From the NCBI GenBank assembly GCA_026545225.1, contig CM048849.1:51014336-51078335 (forward strand): a DNA stretch of 64,000 nt. Reading direction: 5' to 3'. The notes beneath the pieces are model-generated. The model saw nothing but the letters and a program-made list of their open reading frames with translations. It did no database searches and had not been told where the DNA came from. Positions within the stretch are counted from its first letter, which is position 1. Each line of letters begins with the position of its first letter. The stretch is from Cornus controversa (lineage: Eukaryota > Streptophyta > Magnoliopsida > Cornales > Cornaceae). Positions 41,781-56,915 of the stretch are shown here, piece after piece. The position numbers were made by a program, and so were the translations under genes.

Positions 41781-44307
41781 TCATTTTAGATCGGTTTTAA
41801 TTTTATTCATCATTTATTATTTTAATTGATTATAAATAATGGTATGCATTTTATATTTTAAATATGAAATGCATGTTTGAGGACTTGTTTAAGGGTCTGG
41901 AAAAATTTTGGAGTCGTTTGACTCAATTTGGGATTTTCGGACTGGCGAAGCTTGGGATGCGGGTTGAGTGGGCCTAGAAAATCAGATATATTTTTTAAAA
42001 AGTTTATTTTTTGTTCTAGATTAAAATTTTTAAAATGTTAAAAGAGATAAGGAATTGATTGCGATACCGTAATAATTTTTGAAATCGAAAACGGAGGTCG
42101 GGAGGGTACGTTAAGTGACGTAAGGACGTTTTAGTCATTTTGTTCCACAAGGCTTATAAATATCAATACACATATATTTTCAATCATTTTCTCTCTCTCA
42201 AAACAACCGACCACTCCCTCTCCCTCTCTCTTCCCTTTTCATCTCCCTTGCTTTTATCTTGGATTAAGGCTTTAAGGCTTGTGTCGAAAGGTGCCAAAGA
42301 AGAAAAGATAGCTCTACGTATTGAGGGCTAACTTTTTATTTGAATAAAGTTGGATTCGGGTGATTTTGAGTTCGGTGGACTTGTAGGTTTTGTTTAGAAA
42401 CTCTTCTAAATCGAGGTAAGGATGTCTAACTCATGATTTTCGGTGTTTTTGTGAGTGGGTTAGATGTCTAGGACATCCAACTAGGGTTTTATTTGGTCAA
42501 ATGCAATATTTTAGTGTTATATATGTATAAATGTGGTTTTTGCATGATTTATAAAGATGCATATGTGGAATACATGACTATATGCTTTATATGCAATATA
42601 TATGGGTATAACATGTGGAAAATTGGAATCATGGGTTTGTTGGGTGAACGTTTGTGAAATGTGTTACCATGTGTTTGATTTAATGCCCTAATAAGATTGT
42701 AATGCATACTTTATGTGTGGATTACAAATTGTAAATCATTATGTACACATTTTTCATGAGAGTATGTGAAGATGAACATATACATATATAATGTTTGTTC
42801 ATGGAACGTACATGGTTTGAGAGTGTATGTGAGGAGGTTTAGGAACACTGAATAGACCGATCATGGAATTCGAATGTAAAGTCGAATGGACCGATATTAG
42901 AGTTTGGGTGTTCAATAAAAGTGGTATAAGATTGGATGGACCCTATTGGAATCCGAGTCCTAGGTTGTGTATGTGACATACGGGAGGGATATGGCATGAT
43001 AAATACAATACATTTGGTGCATGACATGGGTGTTAGCATATGACTTTGTGCATAATATGATTTTGTGATATGTGGTATTCATGGGACCTTAGAAAATGTG
43101 CTTTAAACATTTCTACTGAGTATGCAAGAGCTCATCTCATGTTTATTATATAAATATTTTAGGTCATAGCAAGGAGGTGGTAAAGTCTCCCCAACCTTGA
43201 GTTGGTTTGGAGCATAGGAGAGCCTTTAAGTATTTTGTAGTTACTTTTAGAAATGTATGTCTGGAATGTGAATGAACTAGAAGTATTTTTGTAATATATA
43301 TAATGCATCCAATTTGGAGATATGTTAGATGATATATATTTTTATGCTAGTGATGTAAGGGGAACTTAGGTTACGAATATATGTGTGATAACTCTTAAAT
43401 TATGCTTATGTGTGGAATGGTGGAAATGATGCTTTGAGTTTGTGTATGTTATGATTATGTCCAGGTTTATGATGTCATGAATGAGTACGGTATGAGAAAG
43501 TGATGAATTACGATGTCCATTTGAATTAGAAATGTATAAGTGGTCATCCATAGCCGTATATGGCTGAATTTGGAAGGTAACAGGTTCTGGGGAATTTTGG
43601 TCGCCTTGTCGGCTCTATCAGTCGACCGACTGATTTAGAAATTGAGAACTCGAGAGCTTATATAATTATAGACATTAGGATGCACATTTCACTCGACCGA
43701 AAAGAGGTTTTAGCTAACCGAAAAGAGGTCATCAGCCGACTGAAACTGTTAGGAAGTCGGGGTGATTAATTTAGGAATTCAAACTCGAGAGCTTGTAAAA
43801 TTTTGGACAGTAGGATCATTGTTGCTGCTGGCCAAAAATGGGCTTCAGTTGACCAAAGAAAACATTAGTCGACTGAAACTGGCAGGTTAAGGAACTTGGT
43901 GTTTTTATGCTTAGTGAGTCGGGGCTAGGTATGTGTAGACCTAGGAAAGGCCCGAAATTGACAGGTTGAGGAACTTGGTGTTTTTATGCCTGGTGAATCG
44001 GAGCTAGGTATGTGTAGACCTAGGAAAGGTCTATTGCTGTGATAGTGAGCATGTATCTAAGCTTCCGTGCATGCAAGATGATAGAATCATGATATTAGAG
44101 TCCAAATGTTCCATGTAGGGACTTAGGGTGGACTGGTTATGCTTCCGCAGGATTGGTCTCGGTGGTTCGGATCAAAACTGAGAGTGACAAAATAGGTATC
44201 ACGATTGTTCGGGACCACCTACGCTTAACTACAGAAATCTGATGGGTTCACAACCATCACGATTTTAAAATGCGTTGTGTTATAAAAAGGGCAAACATAC
44301 ATATAAG
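41781..44307. other. Probable decayed retroelement, non-coding
   Basis: No convincing coding region. At 42140-42250 a short TATAAATA-containing segment is followed by a CT-rich tract (TCTCTCTCAAAACAACC, CTCTCCCTCTCTC), like an LTR or gene promoter and leader. At 44255-44290 the string TTTTAAAATGCGTTGTGTTATA resembles 41260-41282, suggesting paired element ends. Best read as retroelement debris. Confidence 0.4.
43874..44031 (+). repeat. 79-bp tandem duplication
   Basis: Two consecutive units with GGAACTTGGTGTTTTTATGC, GGGCTAGGTATGTGTAGACC (or GAGCTAGG...) and CTAGGAAAGG. Copies differ at a few bases. Confidence 0.85.
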
Positions 44308-44587
44308 CAGGGGCGGAGCCAGGATTGGAGGGTGGGGAGGGCTGGAAAAAAAAAGTGTCAGAAATTTCGTCAACCAAAGAAATCTTAGAGATTTCACTAA
44401 CAGAAATATATTATAAACCAAAAAAATTTGATCCCTTCCATCTCATCCATAAAAATTAGTCCCAATTGAACTCAAAATATATAATATTTTAGGGAAAAAA
44501 ATAAACAAAACAAAATAGTAAACACAATGTAAAAGGCAAAAATAGTGCCATCTGTTTTACTTCACTGAATCATATTACATAACATCA

Positions 44588-44588
44588 A

Positions 44589-44615
<27 letters not shown>
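44588..44615. repeat. (CA)n microsatellite
   Basis: About 13 AC dinucleotides inside the hAT element, running into ATATAT. Confidence 0.9.
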
Positions 44616-44621
<6 letters not shown>

Positions 44622-44623
44622 CT

Positions 44624-44701
44624 CACATCCAAATTTTAAGCTAACATATTTGTTACAATTTAAAAATTGTAACAAATATGTTAGCTTAAAATTCGGATGT
44701 G
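44624..44701. repeat. 78-bp near-perfect palindrome
   Basis: The left arm, starting CACATCCAAATTTTAAGC, and the right arm, ending GCTTAAAATTCGGATGTG, are complementary along about 39 bases each with very few mismatches and essentially no loop. It is nested in the hAT element. Confidence 0.9.
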
Positions 44702-45033
44702 AGATTTGGGCATCTAACTGATCAAAACTCATTCTCTTTTGATAATATATGTGTATAGATACAGTCTTACAGAGAGAGAGAAAATAAAATTTTGAGAGAA
44801 GAGAGAGATTGTGGAAGAGGGTTACAACAGAGCAGGAAAAAAAAATACAACTGAAGAAGAAGAAGAAGAATTGCTATGAGACTTGAGAAAAGTTTGCCCT
44901 AATGGGTCTAATAGAAAGACCAAACATAAGGTGGGCTGGGCTAGTGGGTTGGAAAGAGTAGTAGTAAAAAAAAAAAATTCTTTTTTAGACCCGGGCTATA
45001 GCCCAGTTTAGCCTATTGCTAGTTCCGCCACTG

Positions 45034-46180
45034 CATATAAGCATTTCACCTTCACTTTTTTCACACCATGTGAAATCATGTAAAACTCATTCAACCCCTC
45101 GCACCCACCCTTATCACATCTGTCCACAAAAGTCATCACATAGTGAATTTTGAAGGATTATCTCATGACTCGTGCTTCTATGGTATCCGCTGAAGATGTT
45201 GTGCTCGTAAAAATTGAGGGGTAAGCAAAATGCTTCCCGAGGGGTAAATATGATTCACCAATTAAGAGGGGGTAAATATGGTGAAAAACCTCCACCAAAG
45301 TATGGGACTCTGGTACATCAATTTTTTCTGCACTAAAAAAAATATTATATATATATAGATATATATATATAACTAACCCAAAACTTGAGGCTGGTACAAT
45401 AATGTGAATAATATCCCTTATGATGAGTTATATTAACTCTCTCTAAGACTACTGTAACACTTGCGAGATTGTCTGTTTTTTAGTTCCTAAATCAATTACA
45501 TAAGTAGGTCGATTTGTATTAATTTTAGGAAGGTTTTAAAACTTTAATTGTAACGTTGTTTTCATGGTCAAATTAATGAATAAATAACACACGGCTTCGT
45601 CAGCAGTGACTGTAAGTGGGTGAAAGGCAGTTTTTAATTGTAAATTTGTTGTGGACATAGGACTCTCTCGGTCCTCCCCTAGGAAGATGGCGTGCATTAC
45701 GTTCCAAAACCAGGACGCATTAATGTCCAACCTGGGCCACCACCGTTGTGTTCATGTTATTCCAACAAGTTAAGGTACACAACAACAAGTATGACTCGTG
45801 CGATTATTTATACTGATATAAAAATTTGATTACTTTAGCTCTACGCTGGTGGGGATGGGGGTCAAAACAAAACCACCCATTTTCCACTTGCGAGAAATAG
45901 AAAAAGTCGGTAGCATTAGGTGAATGACCAATATCATATTTTACCGTCTGTTTTCTGAAATATTTAAGTATGGTTTTGGACCTACATTCGAGACTTTGGT
46001 TACGCTTTCCAGCTGTGTTTATGGCATATCGAAATTGGAATTGAGTAAAACATTTATAATTAGAGGCCGCTTACGGAATATAGTAAGTAGTATAATTACA
46101 ACACACATGGGTTAGCTTCATGAATTTAACTTTACATCAATTTTTATTTTTTTTTAATATCATGTTTGTTGTATAGGTTC
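45034..46180. other. Upstream region of type B copy 3
   Basis: 45345-45373 holds a TA-rich run. 45480-45780 carries the block with CATGGTCAAATTA, CCAGGACGCATTAATGTCC and CAACCTGGGCCACCACC. 45895-46060 carries AGAAAAAGTCGGTAGCATTA, TTTTGGACCTACATTC and GACTTTGGTTACGCTTTCC. Both blocks recur upstream of the other type B genes. No coding gene. Confidence 0.6.
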
Positions 46181-46329
46181 ATATAAAATTCAGACCAATC
46201 AAGAACAGGAACACCATGAGGGACTTTCCTTGATGTTACAAAACCTAGAGTGTGCTTCTTCTTATAACATCTTTGTGTATTGTAAATCTAGATGAATACT
46301 GCATGCTCTGCACTGCTTCATATAGTGAG
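46181..46329 (+). promoter_or_regulatory. Conserved proximal upstream block (type B copy 3)
   Basis: AAATTCAGACCAATCAAGA, CTTGATGTTACAAAACCTAG, GTGCTTCTT and TCTAGATGAATACTGCA appear in the same order as before the other copies. An upstream in-frame ATG at 46252 is included but not favoured as start. Confidence 0.55.
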
Positions 46330-49919
<3,590 letters not shown>

Positions 49920-50054
49920 TTTTATTTCCCTGTTTTGGACATCATTTGTGATCTTTTTGGCCATCTATATGAAAGCAATGTTTATAGTGTTTTTTGACTT
50001 ATCAAATTTAGTTGTATGAAAGCATTTTCCCAATTCCATGTGTATGAACACATC

Positions 50055-50060
50055 AATAAA
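50055..50060 (+). promoter_or_regulatory. Poly(A)-signal-like AATAAA, type B copy 3
   Basis: AATAAA 136 bp after the stop in the shared CAATAAAGTTAT context. Confidence 0.5.
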
Positions 50061-50220
50061 GTTATATGACTCTATAATTTAGATACAAGAAAGTTGATGC
50101 TCAAATAGTTTAAGGATTATGGAGAACATGATGATGCATTTTCGTGGTACAGACATACCTTTCTACCAGGTGCCACATAAGTCAAACTTATCACCAAATT
50201 TTCGCGGTTGTGATTGGCAT

Positions 50221-50375
50221 AAAAGTTCATTTGTCAAACTGTGAGACGTTTGAGTAACAGAACAAACACTTTTGAGTGTAAATAATGTCAACTATTATGC
50301 ATAGAAGTTCATTTGTCAAAACTGTGAGAAGTTTGAGCAACAGAACAAACACTTTTTGAGTGTAAATATTGTCAT
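50221..50375 (+). repeat. 82-bp tandem duplication in the 3' flank
   Basis: Two units with AGTTCATTTGTCAAA, GTTTGAG(T/C)AACAGAAC and AAACACTTTT..GAGTGTAAAT. Copy 4 (63165-63230) has a single unit, so this duplication is private to copy 3. Confidence 0.85.
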
Positions 50376-51005
50376 CCATTTTGTTTATATACCCAATCCT
50401 TCTCTCTTTACACCTTAGTGTCATCAGACTCTATTTAAATTTTAAAGTAGTTTACGTATTACAATATTCATGATTGACGTATTATTACAAGGTGGAAAGT
50501 GATATCAGTAAGCTCAATTTAGCCTTATAATTGTAGAGAAGTGTGTGGGTGTCTCCACGCGGCCCTGGGAGTGTCCAGAAGAGTTTGGACCACCGGATCG
50601 GTGATTTTATTTATATATCACGATAAAGATAATAATTCGTTGCAACAATCACCGTAACAATGACTAGCGATTAGAAACTTAGATTGATTTTTACATAGCA
50701 TACTCTCTCAATATATATTGAGAGAGAAAATTTAATTTTTTCTATTTGTTTAAATAAAATAAAAAAATTAATTGGCATGCATATCTGACTTTAATTTAAA
50801 TATACATGTTTTAATTTTCTTTTGTATATGCAAGTTATTAGGAGAGCATTTAACGTTATCTACATATGACTGACATCAAATAGAGTTGAATGAGAAAAAT
50901 GTATTATTGTTTAGTAAAAAAATTGTTAACATTAAGGAAAAATATGCATGTGAAATGACAAGTGATTGTTTATAAATTAACATGAAAAACTTCTTTTACC
51001 AAGAA

Positions 51006-51267
51006 TTAGGTGTTGCTTGATAAAATTGAAAATTAAGTACTGAAAATTTTAAGTATTGAAGTTCTTAAGTAGTTAATAAAAAATAAATATTTTTATATCT
51101 TTTTGAATTTTTAGTGTTCAACATTCAGTGATAAGTGATGTCCATGTCAGTTAAAATTTTACTTATTTTGAGTGATATTCAAATTGCATTATCAAACGCA
51201 CTTAATTGGATAAGCGTTTAATCTGTTCAAAATTAAGCGTTGAATTGAATTATCCAATTGCACCTTT
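51006..51267. mobile_element. Possible MITE
   Basis: The ends AGGTGTTGCTTGATAA and TCCAATTGCACCT give weak inverted repeats. Inner GCATTATCAAACGCA is the complement of the common MITE motif TGCGTTTGATAA. AT-rich and non-coding. Boundaries are uncertain. Confidence 0.3.
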
Positions 51268-51380
51268 AGGCTCCGGCATGTCTTGATAAATGGCCTCTTT
51301 TGATGATATTTTCTTAATAGAGCGTGAAGTTGGTGAATGATCATCTTCTCTCTCATTTGCTTTGATCTACTATTGGAGAA

Positions 51381-51501
51381 ATTATTGAATATCGAGGGTA
51401 GAATACTCCCACCACCCACAACTAATAGAACTCTTCATCCTCTTAAATAATAGGAAATAACAATACCTCATTGGTTGTGGGTGGTGGGAGTATTCAATAA
51501 T
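51381..51501. repeat. Inverted repeat with 25-bp arms and short loop
   Basis: Arms 51402-51426 and 51470-51494 (core TACTCCCACCACCCACAAC and its complement) match at 24 of 25 positions around a loop of about 43 bases. The flanks ATTATTGAATA (51381-51391) and TATTCAATAAT (51491-51501) are also complementary. The GC-rich arms stand out from the AT-rich surroundings. Confidence 0.85.
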
Positions 51502-52439
51502 TTTTTCATTAGAGTAAAAGATCCTTCAACATTTGAAAACTTGTATGCCTCAATTTTTATTGATATTTAATAAAATAAATAAATATTATTAAATAATAAT
51601 GGTAATTAACAAGGATGAAAAGAGAAGCACGTTAAGACTTCGTGATAAGCAACATCAATCGATCGTTCAATGGCAAGAAGATCAGTACAAGAGTCCTTCA
51701 ATAGGATTATTTGATTCAATAAAAATAGTTGGAGAATTTACAAATTAGGGTTTAAGGGCATTTTAAACTAAAAATAATTCTGAATGATAGTATTCAATGT
51801 ATGTGTAAATTATTTTGCCTATTTTAACTTAGGTGAAAAATGAAATTTTAAAATACACTACTTTGTTATTCAGGACAACTAAGTCAACTAAAGTATAATT
51901 TTTCCTAAAACAAACAACCGAAAAATACATAACTTGTTTACGAAGCTTATTAACTAATGTCACAGTCCCACTCAGAAAATTAACAATTACAACAAAACAC
52001 GTGAAAAGACTAAGAATAGTTTTCATGATGGTGTTCAACATTATATATAAGGGCAAACAGTGTGGTAGGAAGAGAGCTAGCTGCTACACAATGTAGCCAG
52101 CAATTTGGACCGTGTGGGGCTCGCCAGAAGTGGGCCAACCCCACTACGCTGGCGCTACCGCTGGCTGCAGAGAGCTAGCAGTTGAGCCAACTTTTTTCTC
52201 TTTTTTTGTGCTCTTTTCTTCTTTTTCTATTCTAGTTTTGTTTTTCTCTTCTGTTTTTTTTCTTTTCTTTTACTTGATTTTTTTATTCTAATTATATATA
52301 AATATATGTTTATGATTTCTTTATTATAAAAAATAGTAATTATTTTTTAAAAAAAATATAGCCATTGGAAGAGAATATAGCCGTTTGGAATATTTTTGCC
52401 AATCTCTATAAATACCACTATCATTTCACTCGATTCTCA
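51502..52439. other. Intergenic; start of Harbinger-type region
   Basis: Nothing coding. 52060-52190 is GC-richer with GAGAGCTAGC repeated at both ends. A TATA box CTATAAATA at 52406-52414 sits just before the decayed gene at 52440. Confidence 0.5.
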
Positions 52440-53776
52440 TCCTTCAAACATTTATTTCACTCAATTCTCATCTTCAATATTCATTTCACATCCGAAACTC
52501 ATCCTTCAACAATTCACATCCTTCGACACTCCATCGATCATCAACCTCCATTCAACAACCCTTACATTAACCATTCTGCAAACTCTGATTTACCACCTAA
52601 ATTCAATTCTAGGTGGAACATTCATGATTCAATCCAATCTGAGTACATGTCTCATTCCTAATACCCACATAATTTCTGATACCCATTTAATTCCCAATAC
52701 CCACCTCCATCCCAATATCCATATAATCCCTCATACACACAATTCCATCTAATCAACCTTCTCAATCCCAGCCCTCTCAACCTTCTCAATTCAAGCCCCC
52801 CTCAAAGAAAAAGAGTAGAAATTGGTTCAAAGAAGAAGATATATATAGCATTGTGTAAAGCATGGATCATGATTGGTGAAGATGTTGTGACGGGTACAGA
52901 TCAAAGTAGGTCTAGCATGTGAGAAAAAATTCAGTCTCAATTTGTTAGCCAAATGGGAGCATGACGGACAGTACTTTGATGAACCATTTTTCAAGTTTTC
53001 AATCAAAAGTAAACAAATTTTCAGGATTCTACAAAAATATGTTAGACAATCCGAGCAGTGGCCACAACAATCAAGATATAGTAAGTTTATTACTTCGTAA
53101 TTTTGTTAAATTCTTAATTTTAATCCAAATTCTTAATATCAATTATTGTTTATTTTATAGATGGAGACTAGTAAATAAGTATATAAACTTCAAGCCACAT
53201 GAATTTAAATTCGAGCATTGTTAGAATGTGCTTCGAAATTCGGTAAAATGACAGATCCATTGCAACGCTAAACAGAAGCCAACTCAACAAAAAAATAAGA
53301 GAGGGATATTTGATTTGGATATTAATAAGCTTGCAGATTGTTCTTAATCGATTCCAACAACACCAGGTTCATCAACTCCTAGAGTATCAACTCCAACTTC
53401 AGTAAACCTTGACGATAACGAATTACCAGCGAATACTAAAGGTTCGTATGACACACACCCTGCTGAATGAACAGCAATGAAGAAGAGAAAAAACAAAAAT
53501 ATATCTTTTGTATCATTGCAGAAGAACTTGCTTATAGAATTGCAAGATATAACCGAATAAGGCCGCATGTTTGGCGAAGCAGGAGTCGAAGGAGAGAGAT
53601 TGAGACTTGAACTTGCCATGAAAAAACAAAAGACTAAACAACTAGAGATCACCAAGAAATAAGAGACTAAACAAATGAAGATACAATCGAGAGAAATGAT
53701 GGCTAGAGAAGAACGTGAAGATAATATAATGCTTCAAGATCTAGCGAAGGCTCTAACAAAAGCAACAATGCGATAA
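52440..53776 (+). pseudogene. Decayed PIF/Harbinger-associated Myb/SANT-like (NAM-associated type) gene
   Basis: Read across frames, this is a plant protein usually found with PIF/Harbinger elements. It has an N-terminal Pro/Gln/Asn-rich segment (QYPPPSQYPYNPS), then degraded SANT-like remnants (IALCKAWIMIGEDVVTGTDQ), then SSFQSKVNKFSGFYKNML and FKFEHC. A GT-AG intron is at 53081-53160. The conserved Trp after FKFEHC is a stop (TAG 53222-53224), as is the Trp after NVLRNSVK. The C-terminal part is Ser/Thr/Pro-rich, then has a basic stretch (AMKKRKNKN) and a charged helix (GVEGERLRLELAMKKQKTKQ, AREEREDNIM), with more stops (near 53468, 53560 and 53660). A TATA box precedes it. Family identification is from memory of these proteins; functional loss is seen directly. 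Confidence 0.7.
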
Positions 53777-54195
53777 ATCATTGTTAAACAAAATGCAATT
53801 ATAAAGAAATTAACTAACGCATATGGTCAAATATAATGTATTTTTATTTTTATGCAAGTTATTTATTTATTTGTTCTAAATTGTGTAATGTTTTTTTATT
53901 TAGTTAATTGTGAGAAAAAAATGTAATGTCGTTTTATTTTATTTAGTTACTTGTGAAAAAATATGTAATGTCGTTTTAATTTATTTAGTTACTTGTGAAA
54001 AAATATACAGTGTCTTTCTATTTACTTTCTTTCACGTTTATGTCAACAAAAATGTTCATGAAAAAAAAAATCAATCGTTGGAAGAAACACAAACAAATAA
54101 TTAAATAAATATATATTTTTTATTAATTTTACAAAAATAAAATAAATTATAAATATATTAAAATGTGGCTAGCCCAGTCAACCCTATACTGTGCG
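53777..54195. other. 3' flank of the decayed Harbinger-type gene
   Basis: AT-rich, with three imperfect copies of TTATTTAGTTACTTGTGAAAAAATATG-like units (about 53895-54010, roughly 50 bp apart). No gene. Confidence 0.6.
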
Positions 54196-55594
54196 TAGGG
54201 GTGGCAAATTGGGTGTCAACCCGCCAACCCGCCCATATCCGCCCAGTTAAAAATGGATATGGGTGACTTATTTTCTTATACGGGTCATAAACGGGTTGGA
54301 TAAATATAAACCAATAAATTAGCGGGTTAGATGGGTTGAATATGGGTTGAATATGGGTACCCATCTTCCACCCATAAAACAAAATGTGAATTAAAGTTTC
54401 TCTCTTCTATCCAACCTCTCTCTCTCTTTGATCTCACTTCTCTCTCTCTCTTCCCTTTCTCTCTCTTCGATCCCACCTCTCTCTCTCCTCCCTTTCTCTC
54501 TCTTCGATCCCACCTCTTTCTCTCTTCCCCTTTCTTTCTCTATACTTGGACAATATTTTTTTAAAAAAATATATATATTTTAGTAAGAATTCAATTTTTT
54601 AAAAAATAATATTTTTCCTTTTTAGTAATTATTGTTGGATTTTACCATTGTAATTTCTTAATTAAAAATAAAAAGAATATATAATTTAGACACAAACTTT
54701 ATAGTGCAACAACAATTTTCATTGGAGCATTGTCTATATATATTCATCATTCTTTAGATTTTTTTTATTAATTCCAAAAAAAAAAAATGACTTATCGAAA
54801 GGTCACATATTTTATTTTCTCAACAGTATTTTTATTTTTATTGATTAGTTCCAAAAGACTCAGACTCATCCAAAAGTCACATTCTCTCCCCTTATGCACA
54901 GAGTTCATTTTGTATTAAAAAATAAGAATAATTGAATTTTCAAAAGTCACATTTCTCTATCTACAGAGTCCATTTTTGTGTTTGAGTACTTTTCTCAATG
55001 TTTTAATTTTAATTATATTTCATGTGTTTCTGTGATTTGGTAGGTCATTTTTAAAATTGCCCAATTATGAAGATATAATTGAGTTAGTGTTGAAGACCTT
55101 TTTCAATTGAAATACTTATTATAATTATTTGTTTATGTTTTGGTGTTTTTTAAAGAAAATTTATGCCGACTAAGTTACTCGAAACTCTATACTCTTTTTT
55201 CTCTTTTGCTATAGATTCATAAATGTAATTAAACACTAGATTGCAATGAAATTCTTATATTCTTTTACGCAATCAGCTCTTGGATAAAAAAAATAAAAAA
55301 AAATTGCTAACACCCAAAAATAAACAAACCATATAAATAATATCAGTATGATTAGCAAATTATAGTTTTTTTGTTTAGTTATAGACCTTGTGCATTCCAT
55401 TTTTGTGTTTGACGCCTACCTATTGTCGTGTCTAGTCGGGTCAAATATGGGTTAGCGGGTTGACCCGACCCATGTTCAACCCGCCCATATTTGACCCGCA
55501 ACAAACGGGTTGAATATGGGTCACAACCCATATTCAACCCGCCCATATTTGACCCGGCCCAAACCCGCCCAACCCGCCCAATTTGCCACCCCTA
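54196..55594. mobile_element. Non-autonomous hAT element (1,399 bp), TSD ACTGTGCG
   Basis: A perfect 8-bp target-site duplication ACTGTGCG is at 54188-54195 and 55595-55602. Terminal inverted repeats TAGGGGTGGCAAATTGGG and its complement end the element. Subterminal regions are packed with GGGTTGAATATGGG, ACCCGCCCATAT and GACCCG motifs in both orientations, as expected for hAT transposase-binding arrays. The interior is AT-rich with CT-rich tracts (54400-54540) and has no transposase frame. It inserted into the GGCTAGCCCAGTC..GACTGGGCTGGCC dyad of the surrounding element. Confidence 0.94.
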
Positions 55595-56559
55595 ACTGTG
55601 CGACTGGGCTGGCCACAAACCATCAGCACATGGATAACTCTCGTGTCTGGCACTTGCCCAACCTCTATAAATAGAGCATTGTGACTCTCCCTCCCATCCT
55701 GGATCGCATTCCCTTTTTCCTCTGTGATTTTCTAATAAACTGTGAGATTAAATTAGTCTTTCAGGCTTTGAACTTAACTATTTTCCTTTGACTGCTCTAC
55801 ATAAAGTATTAGTAATTTGATTTTAATTCAACCAACCCAAATCTAACCTTAACATATCTAACCACCTCGAGCTGAACCAAGTAGACTTGACTAATCCAAG
55901 CTTAGAAAGCTCGAGTTGAACCCATTGGCTTGTATTTAGGCTTGGATTCCATTTTTATATCTCGAACTGAGTCCAATAAATTACTTTTGATTCTTCCAAC
56001 TTACTTGAGTTGTAATATTAGTGGAGACTAGATGAAAGTTGGAACATATAGAACCTGCTTGATTAAATATTGTAAAAATTACTTTTAATTCTTAGCGAAT
56101 TCAAAATTTGGTTTGTAATACTTTTCTGAAAAATATTTTTAAAAAATTAAGTTAAAAAAAGGCCTAAGAAAACAATCTTTTGTACTTTGTTAAAGTCGTT
56201 ATCTGCTTTTAAAATTCTTAAAAATTATTTTAAAGGATTTAATCAAATTGGCTCATAACTTCTTGAAACTCATAATTGATGGCTCAATATGCATATAATA
56301 TTTGAGGAGGAGGAGGTAGCAAGGCGGTGCTCGTTTGAATTGAACAAACGAGGCACAAGTCCAATTAAGATTGTTATTTAGGCTGATTCTAGTCCGGTCA
56401 AATCACATTCAATTATGATTGATCCAATTTGATAATAATACGATCTAATATAATATAATATAATATATAACATACCATAAATATATTATCTAATGCTATA
56501 GTATATAATATTTATATATTATTAAAATATTTTTTTATCATTATTTTCTTCTTCTTTTA
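55595..56559. other. Intergenic
   Basis: A TATA-like CTATAAATAG at about 55668 precedes no recognisable gene. 56450-56530 is a TAATATAATA-rich run. Nothing coding is seen. Confidence 0.5.
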
Positions 56560-56915
56560 TAGAGTGGTTATTATGCCAGCAATTTATGTGGAGCAGCATG
56601 TTGGGCTTTGAAAAAGACATGAGCAATGCATTCATTAGTGGAAATGAGGATGTTACATTGGATGATAAGAGTAATGAGAAAAGATAAGATAAATAATGAG
56701 CTTGTGAGGGAACATTAAGTATATTATGATAAAATTTGGGAAAGTATGTTTTTTACGGAAATTATAAAATTAGGGAAAGTAACTTTAATGGCATGATCAT
56801 ATTCAACAGAAGCAGATCATGTATGAGTTAAAAGAGAGAATTGTATGGCTAGAAGGTAAGCGACAAAGAAGTCGACCAAAACTTACGTAAGATGAAGTAC
56901 TTAAATATTATTTAA
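56560..56915 (+). pseudogene. LINE reverse-transcriptase C-terminal fragment
   Basis: In one frame from 56629 the translation reads HSLVEMRMLHWMIRVMRKDK followed by INNELVRE. This closely follows the conserved C-terminal region of plant non-LTR (LINE) reverse transcriptases (EMRMLRWM..TR.D.IRNE), with CWALKK-like coding just upstream in another frame. Downstream, KRQRSRPKLT matches the Gly/Arg-rich end of the same proteins. Frameshifts and stops separate the pieces. Old, inactive fragment. Confidence 0.75.

Larger units (their letters stand above)
44308..45033. mobile_element. Non-autonomous hAT element (726 bp), TSD CATATAAG
   Basis: A perfect 8-bp target-site duplication CATATAAG is at 44300-44307 and 45034-45041. 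Terminal inverted repeats: CAGGGGCGGAGCCAGG at the left; the complement of the right end reads CAGTGGCGGAACTAGC. An 8-bp TSD and CAG(G/T)GGCGGA ends fit the hAT superfamily. No transposase frame. It contains a (CA)n run and a 78-bp palindrome. Confidence 0.92.
49920..51005. other. 3' flank and intergenic DNA after type B copy 3
   Basis: 50085-50380 and 50405-50500 are shared with the flank of copy 4 (63025-63230 and 63860-64000), so the duplicated unit extends at least 600 bp past the stop. No gene. Confidence 0.6.

Noticed and set aside
42140..42331. Possible gene start after a TATA box with CT-rich leader
   Set aside because: The short frame has no recognisable product or following exons; the promoter-like look fits an LTR.
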